A stretch of 64,000 bases of DNA from Colletes latitarsis (Eukaryota > Arthropoda > Insecta > Hymenoptera > Colletidae): the NCBI RefSeq assembly GCF_051014445.1, contig NC_135147.1:29664479-29728478 (forward strand), read 5' to 3'. Positions 50,301-61,770 of this stretch are shown here, piece after piece. Within the stretch, counting starts at the first letter, position 1, and each line of letters starts with the position of its first letter. The notes beneath the pieces were generated by a model that worked only from the letters and a program-made list of their open reading frames with translations, did not search any database and was not told the DNA's origin. The position numbers and the translations under genes were made by a program.

Positions 50301-52283
50301 CGTAAGTACTTTTAAAGGCGGTTTGCGTCAAATGCGATAGGTTAAGTTCTAGCTTGTTCCATCCAGTTTCCAGTTTCACCTTCACGCGACATATCACATC
50401 CTTGGAGTTGTACTTTTCGTTCTCCGCGTTGGTGAATTGAAAATGATGCAGGCAACTTTGAGTATCTACCACCTGGTGAAATTTCATTCTATACTCTACA
50501 AGCTTAACTTGAACGGGATTGCCAAGAACTTAATAACCTGTTACCTGCACTTGCAAACGGCATTTTAAGTTCAAATTTTTTATAACCACAACTAGAATCG
50601 GTAATTGGATATTGAGAAACTGCGACGAATCGAATGGACAAAGAATAGAGGTGCCGTAGCCGTTAGATTGCTCGAAGTCTTGTATTTCGATAACCTATCG
50701 ATCATTCGTAGTAATATTTATTAGAATCGTTTCGAACTAATTGGACGGAGCACCGACTGCACGTTCTATGGGCATACATTTTCCACCAAATCCGAATCTA
50801 GGATCTTGCGAATTCGACCGGACTGTGAGTGCTGTTTACTCCAGTATTCTAACGGTTTCTCACCGACACTGTACAAGAGGGACACATATCCAGCAACCAT
50901 TAAATTATGGGATTATTTTACGAAAATATTAGACATTTACGCGGGTCCCTGCACTCTGGAATTTACATCTTTCTGTTCGCTTGTTTTCTGACCGACGGTA
51001 TCGTTGCTTCGAACCGAAGCAAACTTCAATACGAGGATAATTCAAATTCTATTTCTTATCGAGTCGATAATAAATGCAAAATTATTGATCTTCTATTCGT
51101 TATTCGAGATTTTTATCCGCACTTTGTTCAACGAAAAAACTCTGTAAACAAAACGATGTGACATTGTATCTCTATCCATGAGTGCATAGTACATTATTCT
51201 CTAAAGCGAAGGATACGAAAGAAAATTTCTAATGTGAACTAACGTGGATGATTTAATCTCTTTCTACTCATACATTAATCATCAAAATTGTAGGAATATA
51301 TTTCTATATATTTTTATTTCTACTACTTTATTTGATATTTATATGTATATTTTCTCTTAACGAATCTTTCGCCTATCTTTAATTATTGTACATAAATAGT
51401 AACTAATATAACTTGTATCGAATCTGTGTCTATTCAGGGCACATCTCGTTCTGTGATAAGACAGATGGTTATGTTTACAGAGATTTTCTTCTCGTTGGAC
51501 GAATCGTAGATAAGAACTTTTCTAACCTCGGCTTTCTTAAACCTACAGTCTGGTACATTGCTGATTGCGCATAGAAATTTTTAAATTGAATAATCGTAAA
51601 TATTACTAATTAACTGGCAAACGTTTTCGAGCATTGCACCGATGCAGAAAGAACTCGTGGATTATGATAGTTTATAGGTTACTTTGAATGCTCAGTTTTA
51701 ATTGTTGTTACGAATACTCAGTAACAGCCATATTGGTCGGATTAGCAAAGCTATTAGTTATTATTTTATATTTAATAAAAGATATAATTCGAATCATAAT
51801 TGTCAAGTTTAGAAATTTTGTTAAGAATTTCAGTTCTCAAAGAAAACCTTGCTTTGCTTCGAAGAATGAAATTCTTTTCGTTCATTCGTATCGTGCGTTC
51901 TTAGTTGATGCAAAGCAGCACAGTGGTATTGCTGGAGCCAATAATGCGGCTGGAGATCGTCGTGGCTGAAGAATATTCTAGCAGTGTCATAGCGGACTTA
52001 CCAAAAAGGCGGGCAGAGGTAGATAATATCGATGTTCGCGGGCAGAACAAGGTAACGATAATTTTTTTTTAAATTGAACTATAAAAAGTAGAGCTTAAAT
52101 TTACGCGATTGCAAACAGGTGATCAAGTGCTTCGCTCCATTAGCCGAACTATTGGGTTACTCGACAACGCTGAGGATACTATCGTCAGGTCATGCAACGT
52201 TTTCGTTAGAATTCGATCATTACGAAACGATGGATCCAATTAACGAAGCAGAAGCTGTCAAGAGGATAACAGGTTTCTGTTAA
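47391..52283 (+). CDS. GFM2: Mitochondrial ribosome-releasing factor 2 / elongation factor G2 (GFM2, mEFG2)
   Basis: Exons 47391-47562, 47657-49428, 51905-52051 and 52119-52283 join to 2256 nt, 751 aa. GTPase motifs: AHIDAGKT (53-60, built across the first splice), RGIT (95-98), DTPGH (117-121), NKMD (171-174). The rest follows the EF-G plan: PVFFCSIEAPSPASQ, EDPSLRVS, GMGELHIEI, then domain IV/V ending in EPIMRLEIVVAEEYSSSVIA, PLAELLGYSTTLRILSSGHA and TFSLEFDHYE. The C-terminal exons lie beyond a 2.5-kb intron that contains another gene on the minus strand. GFM2 works with mitochondrial RRF to split ribosomes after termination and, unlike mEFG1, does not translocate. The basic, Ser/Tyr-rich first 45 residues fit an import signal; an in-frame ATG at 47415 is an alternative start. 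Frame and paralogue choice rest on remembered family patterns. Confidence 0.95.
49498..50900 (-). CDS. CFAP20-domain (DUF667) protein, nested antisense in GFM2 intron 3
   Basis: Minus-strand exons 50900-50778, 50694-50545 and 50493-49498 join in phase to 1269 nt, 422 aa; the second intron has only 51 bases. Residues 1 to about 190 follow the CFAP20/Bug22 fold family: GYVSLLYSVGEKPLEYW, GRIRKILDSDLVEN, then LPILVVVIKN (72-81), CRVKVKL, TGWNKLELNLSHLTQTAF (134-151) and NCRLRRIYFIDKHY (166-179). CFAP20 itself ends near residue 193; here a lysine- and serine-rich, probably disordered tail of over 200 residues follows, so this is a longer CFAP20-domain paralogue. Family members sit at cilia, centrioles or axonemal microtubules, so a sperm or sensory-neuron role is likely but inferred. 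Compared with CFAP20, the first ~9 residues are missing, so either the ATG at 50900 is the start or a small upstream exon exists. Its stop lies 70 bases from the sense GFM2 exon, so its 3' UTR may overlap that exon antisense. Confidence 0.88.
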
Positions 52284-52305
52284 ATTGTTAAAGCTTAGCG
52301 AGTGA

Positions 52306-52311
52306 AATAAA
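52306..52311 (+). terminator. Poly(A) signal of GFM2
   Basis: AATAAA 22 bases after the stop codon. Confidence 0.75.
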
Positions 52312-52646
52312 TGGCCACGCGATCATAGTTATTTTTATGAAATCGTTTGTATTAAGAAATCAGCAGTTCAACTATACAAAGATGAAAATTCGATCACTTT
52401 TTCACATTTGCACATTTCAATTTACTTCCGAAGAACGCTGCATTTATGAGACACACCATAGCAGCAGCTAATGCTTACAGCTAATACAAGTAACAAATTT
52501 ATTTCATGGGAACATCGTTATTGTTCTCGACAAAATTACACATGTTCGGTCTCCTGTATTCGTTCGATCTAATTAAAATATATTGCAGCATTATCAATGG
52601 TGCCGTTACAATCTTTCTTAAACGATCATCGATCGCGGCCGCCAAC

Positions 52647-52771
52647 TGCAAGGCTGGTTTGAAATCGACCAGCTTGTGAAATATTATCGACGAGTCGTTA
52701 CGAAAAAAAAAAAAGAAAAAAAAGGAAAGAAAACGGAAAGCCTTCTAGTCGAAACACCGACCAGCCTTGCA
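52647..52771. repeat. Inverted repeat with perfect 12-base core
   Basis: TGCAAGGCTGGT (52647-52658) is exactly complementary to ACCAGCCTTGCA (52760-52771), and the pairing extends outward for some bases with two or three mismatches (GGC/GCC flanks). The arms enclose about 100 bases with an A-rich run. It could fold in a long GFM2 3' UTR or be the ends of a tiny mobile element. Confidence 0.6.
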
Positions 52772-53055
52772 ATCGGCAGTCATGTATAAATATATTAATA
52801 TTGCTTAAGATCATGCAAAAATGTCATACATAGTAAAATATATGTATGTGTATATATTATATGTATGGAGGGATTAAATGTTATGGGGTGAGACTTGCAA
52901 ACACGTCAGTTGCACATAAATCTTTTCGTATTGCATAAAAGCGGCTTGGACGAGTCGAAAGGCAAACGAATGCACAATAAAGCATCCGCAAAGTCTCCAA
53001 TAAAATATATATGTGTATGTAATGTTTATCGTCGTTAAGCCGCTTTAATGGTTAC

Positions 53056-53104
53056 CTTTGAATTGTGCGACGCAAAGATTGGATGGTTAAGGCGCAATTC
53101 AAAG
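53056..53104. repeat. Short hairpin (13-bp stem, 23-nt loop)
   Basis: CTTTGAATTGTGC pairs with GCGCAATTCAAAG with one G-U wobble; the loop has 23 bases. A few more pairs form outside a small internal bulge. Too short for a typical pre-miRNA; function unknown. Confidence 0.5.
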
Positions 53105-54165
53105 ACGACACGACAATTCTTAACCTACAAAAAGGTTTTGTTTGAGCGCTAAAAACGATTGCCTTAAAAACGTCCTACGCGGTTCTCTCGCCCGGTGGAT
53201 AATAATCACTCGTATAAAATTCTTCCCTTTTAATTCGATTTCTTAAAAAAAAAAAAAAAAAATTATGACAATCTTACCTCGTACGTTCCGTTATTACATT
53301 CTAATTTATTTACGCGAAACGTTTACGAGTTAAATACAATTATATATCACTTGCGCGCGTAGATACCGCTATCGTTCGCGACTATATTCCCGAGGGGGTT
53401 AAGATGCACAAAAAATACTTGGTTCTTCGAATATGTCTTCCCGCTACCGATTCACGCCCCTTGAAACCCGATAACAAGAAAAAAACTTCCTTTTTTAGCC
53501 TCAAAATTAATCGAAAATTCACTCCGCAGAGATTTGTAAAAGTTATCAACAAGCTTCCTCTGAATGGACAAATTCCATGACAAACGCGAATACTGAATTA
53601 GTTTCGATGCGACGAGATCTCGTCAAGAGACACGATCGAGAGTGGGGGAGTCGAAAGTTACCAGAATCTCATGACAACGGTAACAGTTTCGTGTCTCGCT
53701 TCCTGTAATGTTCGTCGAATACAATCAATGATAACAATGCAACGACATCCTTTTTATTGCAACGTGTTCTTTTTTTTTTCTTTTTTTTTTTTCTTTTCTT
53801 TTCTTCTTTACAAACGAGTCATCGGAAATGCATTGTACGGGGTTTCTCCGTCGGTCGATGAACAAAATGTACGATTCTCGTTCTTCAAAGTTGAAAGATT
53901 GAAGGAGAGAAGGGTTAAATCCCGTTGCAGAGGGTCACGATTAATACTGCCAGACAAGATCGATGATATACTATTCCCGTAGTCAACGTATGGCAACTGG
54001 TGATGTAGAAAAGAATTCGTCAAGCTCTGCCCTCTTTTGCGTCATGGTTCCTCTTCCTCCTGTACATTTTTTTACGATTCATCCGCAATAGAAAGTAGTG
54101 GTAAAGACAACGTCCCTTCATTCCGGATCATCCTCGTTCGATCCGTACTCGAGGCCTTCTTGGCG

Positions 54166-57100
54166 TCACAAGCTCACGAGTTTCGGCGGATTCGCATCCG
54201 GGGAGCTGAGGTCCACCGCGGCCAGATTGTTTCTCTGTTGCGTCGAGCAAGATGGTATCAGAGGCGTGGAAACTGGAGTCAAACCGGTGCCACCTTCCAT
54301 CAGTGACTCGAAATTAAACGGTATGCCGCTAGTCGGCGTCGTGATCGGCATCCCCGCGATGTCCAGCGACGGTTTCATGAAAGATGGCGTCTCCACGGTC
54401 TTGAACGTCAGAGAATCGGGCCTCTCTTTCGGTTCGGTGAAGATCGGCAAGGAATTTGGTCGGTTATTGTTATCGAAGCCAACTGGCAACGAGTTCGGTC
54501 TGTTTGGTCTCGCGGCGTGCACCGAATCGCGTTTCGGACTGGCGACGAATTGCTCCTCCACCGGAAGCTCGGGCTTTATCACGGGCTTCACGTCCGGCGG
54601 CGACGCGGAACGAAGTCGACAGACCGCTCTGTGCGCCTCCAGGATGAACTCCAACTCGTCTTTGGCCTGCTGCAGCTGATGGATCTCTTCCTGCAAGCTT
54701 TGTTTCTTTTGTTCCAAGTCCTCAGTCTCCTGCGAAACGAGTATCTATTAAAAAAGGTAAGTGCCATCCAACGGAGGGATTAACCCGCTTCGTTTGCTAA
54801 TTGTTGCAGATGAAATCAAGTGGCGAGACCTTCTCGATGATACTGCAGGTACGATTTGATAACTTACTTCTAACAAGGCATTGGTGTGATCCATTCTTCG
54901 CTTGCGGCATCTGGCTGCTGCCATCTTGTTCCTTTCTCGGCGTATCTGTCGTCGCTCCTCCTCCTCGGGGGTCATCCCGATCGTCCTGGTGGGCCTCCTA
55001 CCACCCATGTTGCGCCTCGTCGGCTGCTGTGGTTGTGTCTGATGGCTCTCCACGAGGGTGGTGTTGGTGGCCACGGGGCCAGCGGTGGTGATAATCGTGT
55101 GATGCGCCGTCGTGTTTTGCGTTTGTGCCGGCGTTGGCTGCGAGGGTTCGACCAACGGTGGCACGAACCCTGCTTCGCGACTATGCGACGCTGACTCGCT
55201 GGTCAGCTCCAAGAATGTCTGCTCGATGCTTCGAAGCGTCGTCGGCGTCAAAGTCGGCGTCGTTCTGGTCGGCACTCCGCTGTGTAATCCGTCCAGGGAT
55301 ACCAACTGTAACATTAAACGATAGGTGTCTGTTAATTCGACGCCACTATTTTGTGAAATGCCAAAAATCACACGGATTACGTTTCAAACTGTCATCTTCC
55401 CTTCTTTAACGTAGATCGTAACAGAAATCACCAACGATTTGTCATGGCAACGACCAAAGTCGTTGACATTAATGACTAATCCCGTATTTCAACCTCGGCA
55501 CAGTTCAGTTTCATTCAACTTGAACGATACACTGAAAAGATATTGTTGCTGTAGTAGCGCAGTAGTTCTTAAGATCTAATCTCGAAAGACTCGTTCCAAT
55601 AATATTGAAAAGATAAAGCTGACATAATTTAGGTACAATGTATGCAACGAAAATAACCCGGCATCGCAGATTAAGTACCACTGGTTTAGGTGTTTGCGTA
55701 TGGAAGGCGCAAAAAGTATGTATACCTGAAACGTTATCGGAACAACGGCTACCCGACTGTTACGCAGAACCCGCATGACAACAGTTAAATGAACATTCCG
55801 AACTCTTTCTCCTTCTGTCGGTACCGCCAACAAACCGCAGTGGACGACTGTCGCGTACAGCTCAGTGACCATGCAACTACTATAATATAAACACGACTGT
55901 GCCAGGTGCGCGGAGATAACGAAACGGCTAGGAAACAAATGCTTTTTCGTTGGCAGCTGTACAACGCGATTGCCTTCGAAAGGTACTACGCATTAGATCT
56001 CGTTAGTTTGCGCGTTACCCAGAAAAAGATAAAGAGAAGTTCGTCGCGCTATCGACGAGCTGTTGAGCAACGCGAAGCCTATTCCAATAAAACGTTTTTA
56101 TTTCAAGGAAACAGAGAACGTAGCGCAACGGGCGATTGAGAGAAAAATGAGGCGAAAATAAAAAAAGACAACGAAGGAACATCGGTGGAAAGGTACGCGA
56201 TACGCAGTCCATCGCGCGTGTTATCGTTTCCTCTTCACCTCGATATCGCGAGCAGCCTTAATCCGTCGAGATCTACAGATAAAAATACCCGTGATCCAAT
56301 AGCCGATAAGCTATCGGACGTACCAGATAGACCATACGGGGTTGAGTTTCAAGGTATGCGAAATCTTTATCGTCGGCATCATCGCTAAAATTACCACCAA
56401 TTATCGCGACGCGTCGAATTATCATTCTCTCTTCCCCTTCCCAGTAATCATCGATCTTCGAATTCTGTTTCTAACGTTTCAATCTCGGGTTACCATAACC
56501 TCCATAAGCAGCATTGGCACGATTATAAATGCTACAGTAGTTTCTTACTAACAGTGGATAAAATTTAAGATACCCAACCTAACATTTAAAAAGAAATAGC
56601 GACCAAATCCAAAATGTACTACGCAACAAATATACCTCATTTGTCAATAAAAAAATCAGTTCGTTAGATTCGTCCCTGTGTTATTACGAAGATTAAGAAC
56701 TCTGCCTTAATCGCGTATCATTAAAATGCCAATAAAATGAAATCGAATAGATTTTGTTCTCATGTACGAAGACTTTTGTGGGTCATCGCGAATCGACGTA
56801 GACGTTGACGATCGTTGGTACGTGTTCCACGGCACGAAGAGCGTCGTAGAAACGATTGTCAGTCACCCGACGGATTTCATCGACGAATAAAACGTGTGTA
56901 CGTCCAGCTACGATGATATATTAATGACACGGCTCGAATCGCAGCTCACGTAGCGACAACCTCGCGTTCCCCATTATCGCGTCGACCAATCGGCGGACGG
57001 GGACGTACGACGTATTACAGCCGGCACACGTTTCCCAGAAAGCACAAAAGGACGCAGGAAGGAGAAGCGCGTCCTTCGTTCTCGTAAGAAGAGACAACGA

Positions 57101-60100
57101 CACACACCAGCGTGCGCTATCATTTCTAAAATTACGATCAGTGTTCTGATCGTTAACGAAGGACGATTCGCGATGACAAGACACGTCAGAGTAGACTAAA
57201 CAATTACCAGACTACGAGCATTGGACATTCTTCGTTAACCCTTCGGTTCTGACGTCGTGATTGACCCGTTCCACGTCGCCATCTTGATTCAAAATGGCTA
57301 CTTATAAACTGAACCACCTTCTTCGACTCGAGGTTACCGTTCTCCAATTTTGGGCGAAAATTTATCGGCCGTCTATTTTTAACGCAGAACCGCGGTTCAT
57401 AATCGTCGAGCATCGAATCCGACCGAGTGTCATCGCTAAATTTACTTAGCATACCACCGAACAGCGACTTGGTCACAAAAGTTATCATCCACCCACAAAA
57501 TTCGCGGCCCACCCAGTCGATCCTTCCGCACGCAACAAGTTCAGGAATGTCCGGTGCGATAAACTTAGGCGTTACCAAATCATTTCCGCGCGTCACCGGT
57601 TTCTGGAATTTCGCGTCGAGATACCAAACCTTCCTCCCGTTCAAAGCATCCCATAACGTTCGAAACAAAAATAAAAATAACCGACAATTTCTGTAATTGT
57701 TGCTTGCCTATAAAATTAATGTCATATTTTCTTTTTGACGATTAACGTTAGACCTGCACTCTGTAAAAGAGAAATACGATCATCGTATAATTTTTTGTCG
57801 AAAGGCACGGATTTTTCTCCAATTTCTCACGTATAAAAGTTCGCGCTCGAAGGGGTTAATCCGTCGTCTCGACCTTGGCACGAGTTTAACACAATTTATT
57901 GCAGCCTCGGTTGATGTGCGCGCACATAAATCAGGTAATATGTACTTGGAAGCCGTCTTTGTTCGGCACGGTCTCTCTCGATTTGGCACGATTCGAAATT
58001 TATGGCCGCGGCAATCCCGGGAAGGCAATTCGGTTATTACGGCGATTATCGAAGTTTCGATAAATTTAGAGACACGTCGGAGGCGCAGTGTTTACCGCGC
58101 CATGAGTTATCGGTTCTTATTTGCTTCCTATAGATGTGCCTCTATCGAGCCAAAAATGTGTGAAGCGACAAAGGTGTGGTTATCGAGACGTCAGTCACTC
58201 TTTGAGGAAAAAAAGAAACCGTTACAAGTGAATATTGTTTGTCTACGGAACTCGAAACGCGACACCGTCTGTTTGCGATGGAAGATTATCGGTGCTCACG
58301 ATCTTCTTGCGAGTCGCTTTAATTTACTGCGAAAATTTCGAAACGTGATTGTAACATTGTGTCACTTATACAATGAAATACGTAATATTACATTAACACA
58401 TAGAATTTGGTTAATAAAAATGTTTCCTACAAGATCTACAGAACATGGGCAGAGTATCGGCTTTTTTCTTTGTTTTAGCAGTCACGAGACTAGGATTATT
58501 ACACGACAGATTCGTTGACCGACGGGCCGTTCACCACGGACACATGGCCGAGTGTGAGTACGTCGAGCGATACGAAGCGCTGGCGAACGAACTCTGTACC
58601 ATTTTGTCATACGTGTCCGTGCAGGTTCCGACACGTCAATGCCTATCCAACGGACGCGTCGCGACACGCTCCAAGACAGACCGCACACTCTACACATTGC
58701 TCGCTACCTGAATTTTGCATAACAACACCTCGGAGGGTCCTGCTGTACTCTCAACTGGAATTTCCGCATCTTTCACGAAGCGAAAGTCAGAGTCTGTCCA
58801 ACGAGTGTCTTTTATTCCATTACGACTATACGCGTATTTCAATTACGTACGTCGCAGTTTTAGAGATTGCCTTTCGAAATCAATCGAGCGGCGTCAAGGT
58901 CGCGAAAACGCGGCAAACGCGATAAGAAGAGAACCCTGGACTCGGTCGCGTGCGTCAACCCCTGCGGGACACCCTGGCGGCGAAACGTACAGAAATATTT
59001 CGCGCAGATGCGCGACGACGGCGCTTCCCCCTCCCCCAGTCGCGGTTGGCATGCATGCGCGTCTTCCGTTTCGCGATGCACTCGCGTTCTCTCTCTCTTC
59101 TTCCCGCTGTGCGCGACACACGCGCGCACACGCTCCAGCCGACGTGCACACACGCTCGCCGATTCTATAAATAAATGCGTTTGCTGTTTTAATCTGCCCT
59201 GGGCCCGCTTTACGAGCAGACAAAGGGCGATATCGGTAACCAGAAAATCGTTGCGAAACGCAGCCAGATATTCGACGGAGCGCGTTTACCATCGCCGACG
59301 ACGGGAGGAAAAAACACCGCGCGAGGAGAAGAGAAAAAAGAAAAACCGTTAAAGTGATACACTGAACCGAACCTTGGGGGGGGGGGGGGGGCCACCTCCA
59401 GGCCGGCCTCCCTCGACCGCACGTGCACGTAACATTACACCGCGAAAAATAGATTCTCGGTAGAGAAAGAGAAAGAGAAAGAGAGAGAGGAGGATCGCCA
59501 CGAAAGCGACGACGATAAAATAATTGTAATCGAACGCTTAATCGGACGTAGGACGATTCGTGTATCCTCCGTGTATCTTCGAACACCGTATTTTACGCTC
59601 GTTCGAAAGAGAGAGAAGAAGAGACTCGTTAAGTCCGGCATGTTATTGTCGCACGTTTGCCGCTCGAACATTCGAGGTTAGTTTTTTCATAGTCTCTGTT
59701 CTTTCAAGGTACGTACTCGCGGCGATTTACGAAACGTAAAAATATATTCGAGCAGCGCGATTCCTTTACGATCTGTTTGTTTCGCCGTGGCGGGTGGAAG
59801 TTCCAACATTTGTTGCACAACGTTGCTCAATTCTTGCTCATCCGCGTCGCAATAATGCTACCGCGTACGTTAACAGGGCTCAATAACGCACGTTCGCGAG
59901 TCGAATAGACTTTCTCCTTCAAGTTCGGCGGCGGCGGCGAGCGAGCGCACGTCTGGCGTATTGTTTTTTTCCTCTTTTACTTCATTTGCGTTAGAAATTG
60001 ACGCGTCTCGAACGGGACGCGAAAGAAAAGTGACGGTTTTTCGGTGTATGCGACTCCTTTCGAGCTCGGATCGACTTAATTCGCCCGCTCGACCATATAA

Positions 60101-61117
60101 CGGTTGACTGAATGAAACGCTACTTCGAAGGCCTGCCAAGTGGTGTGTTTATTTTAGACGATCGCTTTCGATGCCCCTCGAGGTCCTTTATACTGTTTTC
60201 TCCCAACAGAAGGCTACTTTGTGCGAGACATTCGATGCAATTGAACGTGATTCTCGAGCCGGCGATCCGTCAACAATGACCAGACACGTCATCCTCGAAT
60301 AAACTGAATTTAGAAGTGTTTTCTAATTGTACTTTCCCACGCCATGTGACTTTTCGCAGGGCATCGATATTTTTCACAACCATCGCCTTGTCTCGATAAT
60401 GATTTAGTTTTGTACCGACGAAAAATCTGCTTTTTTTTTATTTGTCAATAGAATATTCTTAATTTTATCGCGCAGTAATTAATTATAAAAAGATTTTGGA
60501 AGAACTTGGTACTCTTTCTGTGCAGGCCATGTGGTAAAACGCATTTAACCACTTAATGCCTGGATTTATTTGTTGGTACAAAGTAGAAATTACGGTATGG
60601 GTTAAGTACCGATCTCTTTCAAAATAAATCTTGCAGCTGTTTCAACTCTTGCTTAACGACAGGACCATTTGTGTGGCCGTAAACAAAAACAGAATATAAG
60701 TTCGGTAGAAGTCTCTACCACATTTTTTAGGTTACGTCGCGGTGAAAACCATTAGGGTTAGGTTGCTTTCTCTACTATCGTACGTCACGGTTTCGTGTAT
60801 TTAAATTTCCATCGTTTTTCCTTCGTTACGACAAATAAAATCGTTAAAAAAAAAACAATGATACGTAAAACGACAATCTTCGAAAGTCTGAAAATCTTTG
60901 AACGCGTTAACTTTTTCAACGACAGAGCGTAGAAATATTTTTGTACGGTGCAGGAACGTAGATGACGAAGTAGAATTAACCGCGATTCTCCGAACAATGA
61001 AGCCAACGGTAAAAAATATTTTTCGAAATCTCGAACATGTAGGATTACCTGCTGATAAAGCAGTTCCTGCGCGAGGATATTAGCAATATCGACTGGATCC
61101 ATGGCGGTGGCTGCCAT
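54166..61117 (-). CDS. kay: Transcription factor kayak (Fos, AP-1 subunit)
   Basis: Minus-strand exons 61117-61049 (23 codons), 55305-54868 (146 codons) and 54729-54166 (188 codons with stop) join in phase 0 to 356 aa. The first exon ends DIANILAQELLYQQ and runs into LVSLDGLHSGVPTRTTPTLT and PTTLRSIEQTF, a conserved Fos-family block. The bZIP spans the next junction: basic region RRERNKMAAARCRKRR (145-160), then the leucine zipper NALLE|ETEDLEQKKQSLQEE and on to about 205. The tail is proline/serine-rich with PNRPNSLPVGF-type repeats and ends KLVSL. Kayak pairs with Jun to bind AP-1 sites and acts downstream of JNK and ERK in dorsal closure, wound healing and immunity. An in-frame TAA lies before the first ATG (GAATAACCG), so 61117 is the start of this isoform; the ATG six codons in (MDPVD) is an alternative. 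The coding exons are CpG-rich, unlike GFM2. Confidence 0.96.
55726..55872 (-). CDS. kay: Candidate alternative first coding exon of kay (49 codons)
   Basis: On the minus strand an ATG at 55872 opens 49 codons (MVTELYATVV ... VVPITFQ) and ends exactly at a good donor, TTTCAG|GTATAC, in phase 0. That is the phase required by the kay exon starting at 55305, 420 bases downstream, so splicing would give PITFQ-LVSLDGLHSG in frame. Drosophila kay is known to use several promoters and first exons. No protein match for this N-terminus comes to mind, and a chance ORF is possible because phase 0 alone occurs one time in three. The frame also stays open about 22 codons upstream of this ATG. Confidence 0.35.
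59376..59391. repeat. kay: Poly(G) run of 16
   Basis: An uninterrupted G16 in the first intron of kay on the plus strand (C16 in the transcript). Confidence 0.9.
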
Positions 61118-61770
61118 AGCTCGAGGTATCGGTTATTCGTTCTGTATTCGTTTCGTCGTCGAAAGAAAGTAAACAAAGGAAAATAACTTAGGGAAAGGTG
61201 GGGATGAAGGATCGATGGGAAAGAACGAGCGAACTCGTTTTCGCAGGGGAGATGGTGGTTACGAAAGGACACTTGGGTATTAAAGTAATAAAAAGTAATT
61301 TCAGTCGATCGTTCGTTCGTGAGAGATCGTTCGGGACGTCGGTGTGCGCTCCCCTCCCCTATCTATCTCTCTTTCTCTCCACTCTCTCGATTCTCCTCCC
61401 TCGCACACGCTCTTCTTCTTCTTCTCACTTTTCGAAGAGTTCGTCACCACTGCGTCCTCCACCGACGCCTCTCTTACACTGAGCCTCTCGATGCCGCTCT
61501 GCTCTTCGTGGCCATACGCGACGAGGAAACCTAATCTAAAAATAACCTTCGAATTTCGAGTATGTACGCTTGACAGAGAGAGACGGCGAGAAAGAGAGAG
61601 CCAGGGAAGAAAAAGGTGGGAGGGATTTCCGCGCCCCCGTTCAATTTCTCGGATCGCGAACTGACCCTTTTTGCAAATTTTTCGCGCGTACCTTTAAATA
61701 AATTTCGATAAAGCAAATTACCATCTTGCAACTACTATCTCAAAATATACATGTATATCTTGCGTCGAAT
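61118..61770 (-). promoter_or_regulatory. kay: kay upstream region / 5' UTR, GAGA-rich
   Basis: Read on the kay strand, 61350-61440 is purine-rich (GAGAGA, GAAGAAGAAGAAG), while 61572-61615 carries GAGAGAGA on the plus strand; both give dense GAGA-factor-like sites. The transcription start cannot be fixed, and no TATA box at a convincing distance was seen. That this is the promoter is inferred from position and composition. Confidence 0.4.

Larger units (their letters stand above)
52284..54165. other. Convergent 3' intergenic region of GFM2 and kay
   Basis: No coding sequence seen. It holds the 3' UTRs of two genes pointing at each other, two inverted repeats (listed), an A-rich run at 52702-52735, an 18-base A-run at 53245-53262 and a T/C tract at about 53767-53810. 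A hexamer TTTATT at 53753-53758 (AATAAA on the minus strand) is a possible distal kay poly(A) signal. ORFs at 53671-53982 and 53808-54023 cross each other and are not supported. Confidence 0.5.
55306..61048 (-). other. kay: First intron of kay (5.7 kb)
   Basis: Flanked by CAG|GTAATC at 61048 and TTACAG| at 55306. It contains a candidate alternative first exon (55726-55872), a CpG- and GA-rich stretch about 58880-59480, and a 16-base G-run. A minus ORF of 154 codons at 57204-57668 is the longest one in plain-composition sequence, with no recognised domain. The 230-codon minus ORF at 58894-59586 lies in GC-rich DNA where several frames are open and is not supported. Confidence 0.7.

Noticed and set aside
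55306..55371. Reading kay exon 2 from an upstream ATG (MIFGISQNSG)
   Set aside because: A good acceptor TGTTACAG precedes 55305, and the exon at 61049-61117 supplies a conserved N-terminus in phase; the upstream codons look intronic.
58894..59586. 230-codon minus ORF in the kay intron
   Set aside because: GC-rich, several overlapping frames open on both strands, runs through (CT)n and the poly(G) tract; looks like composition.
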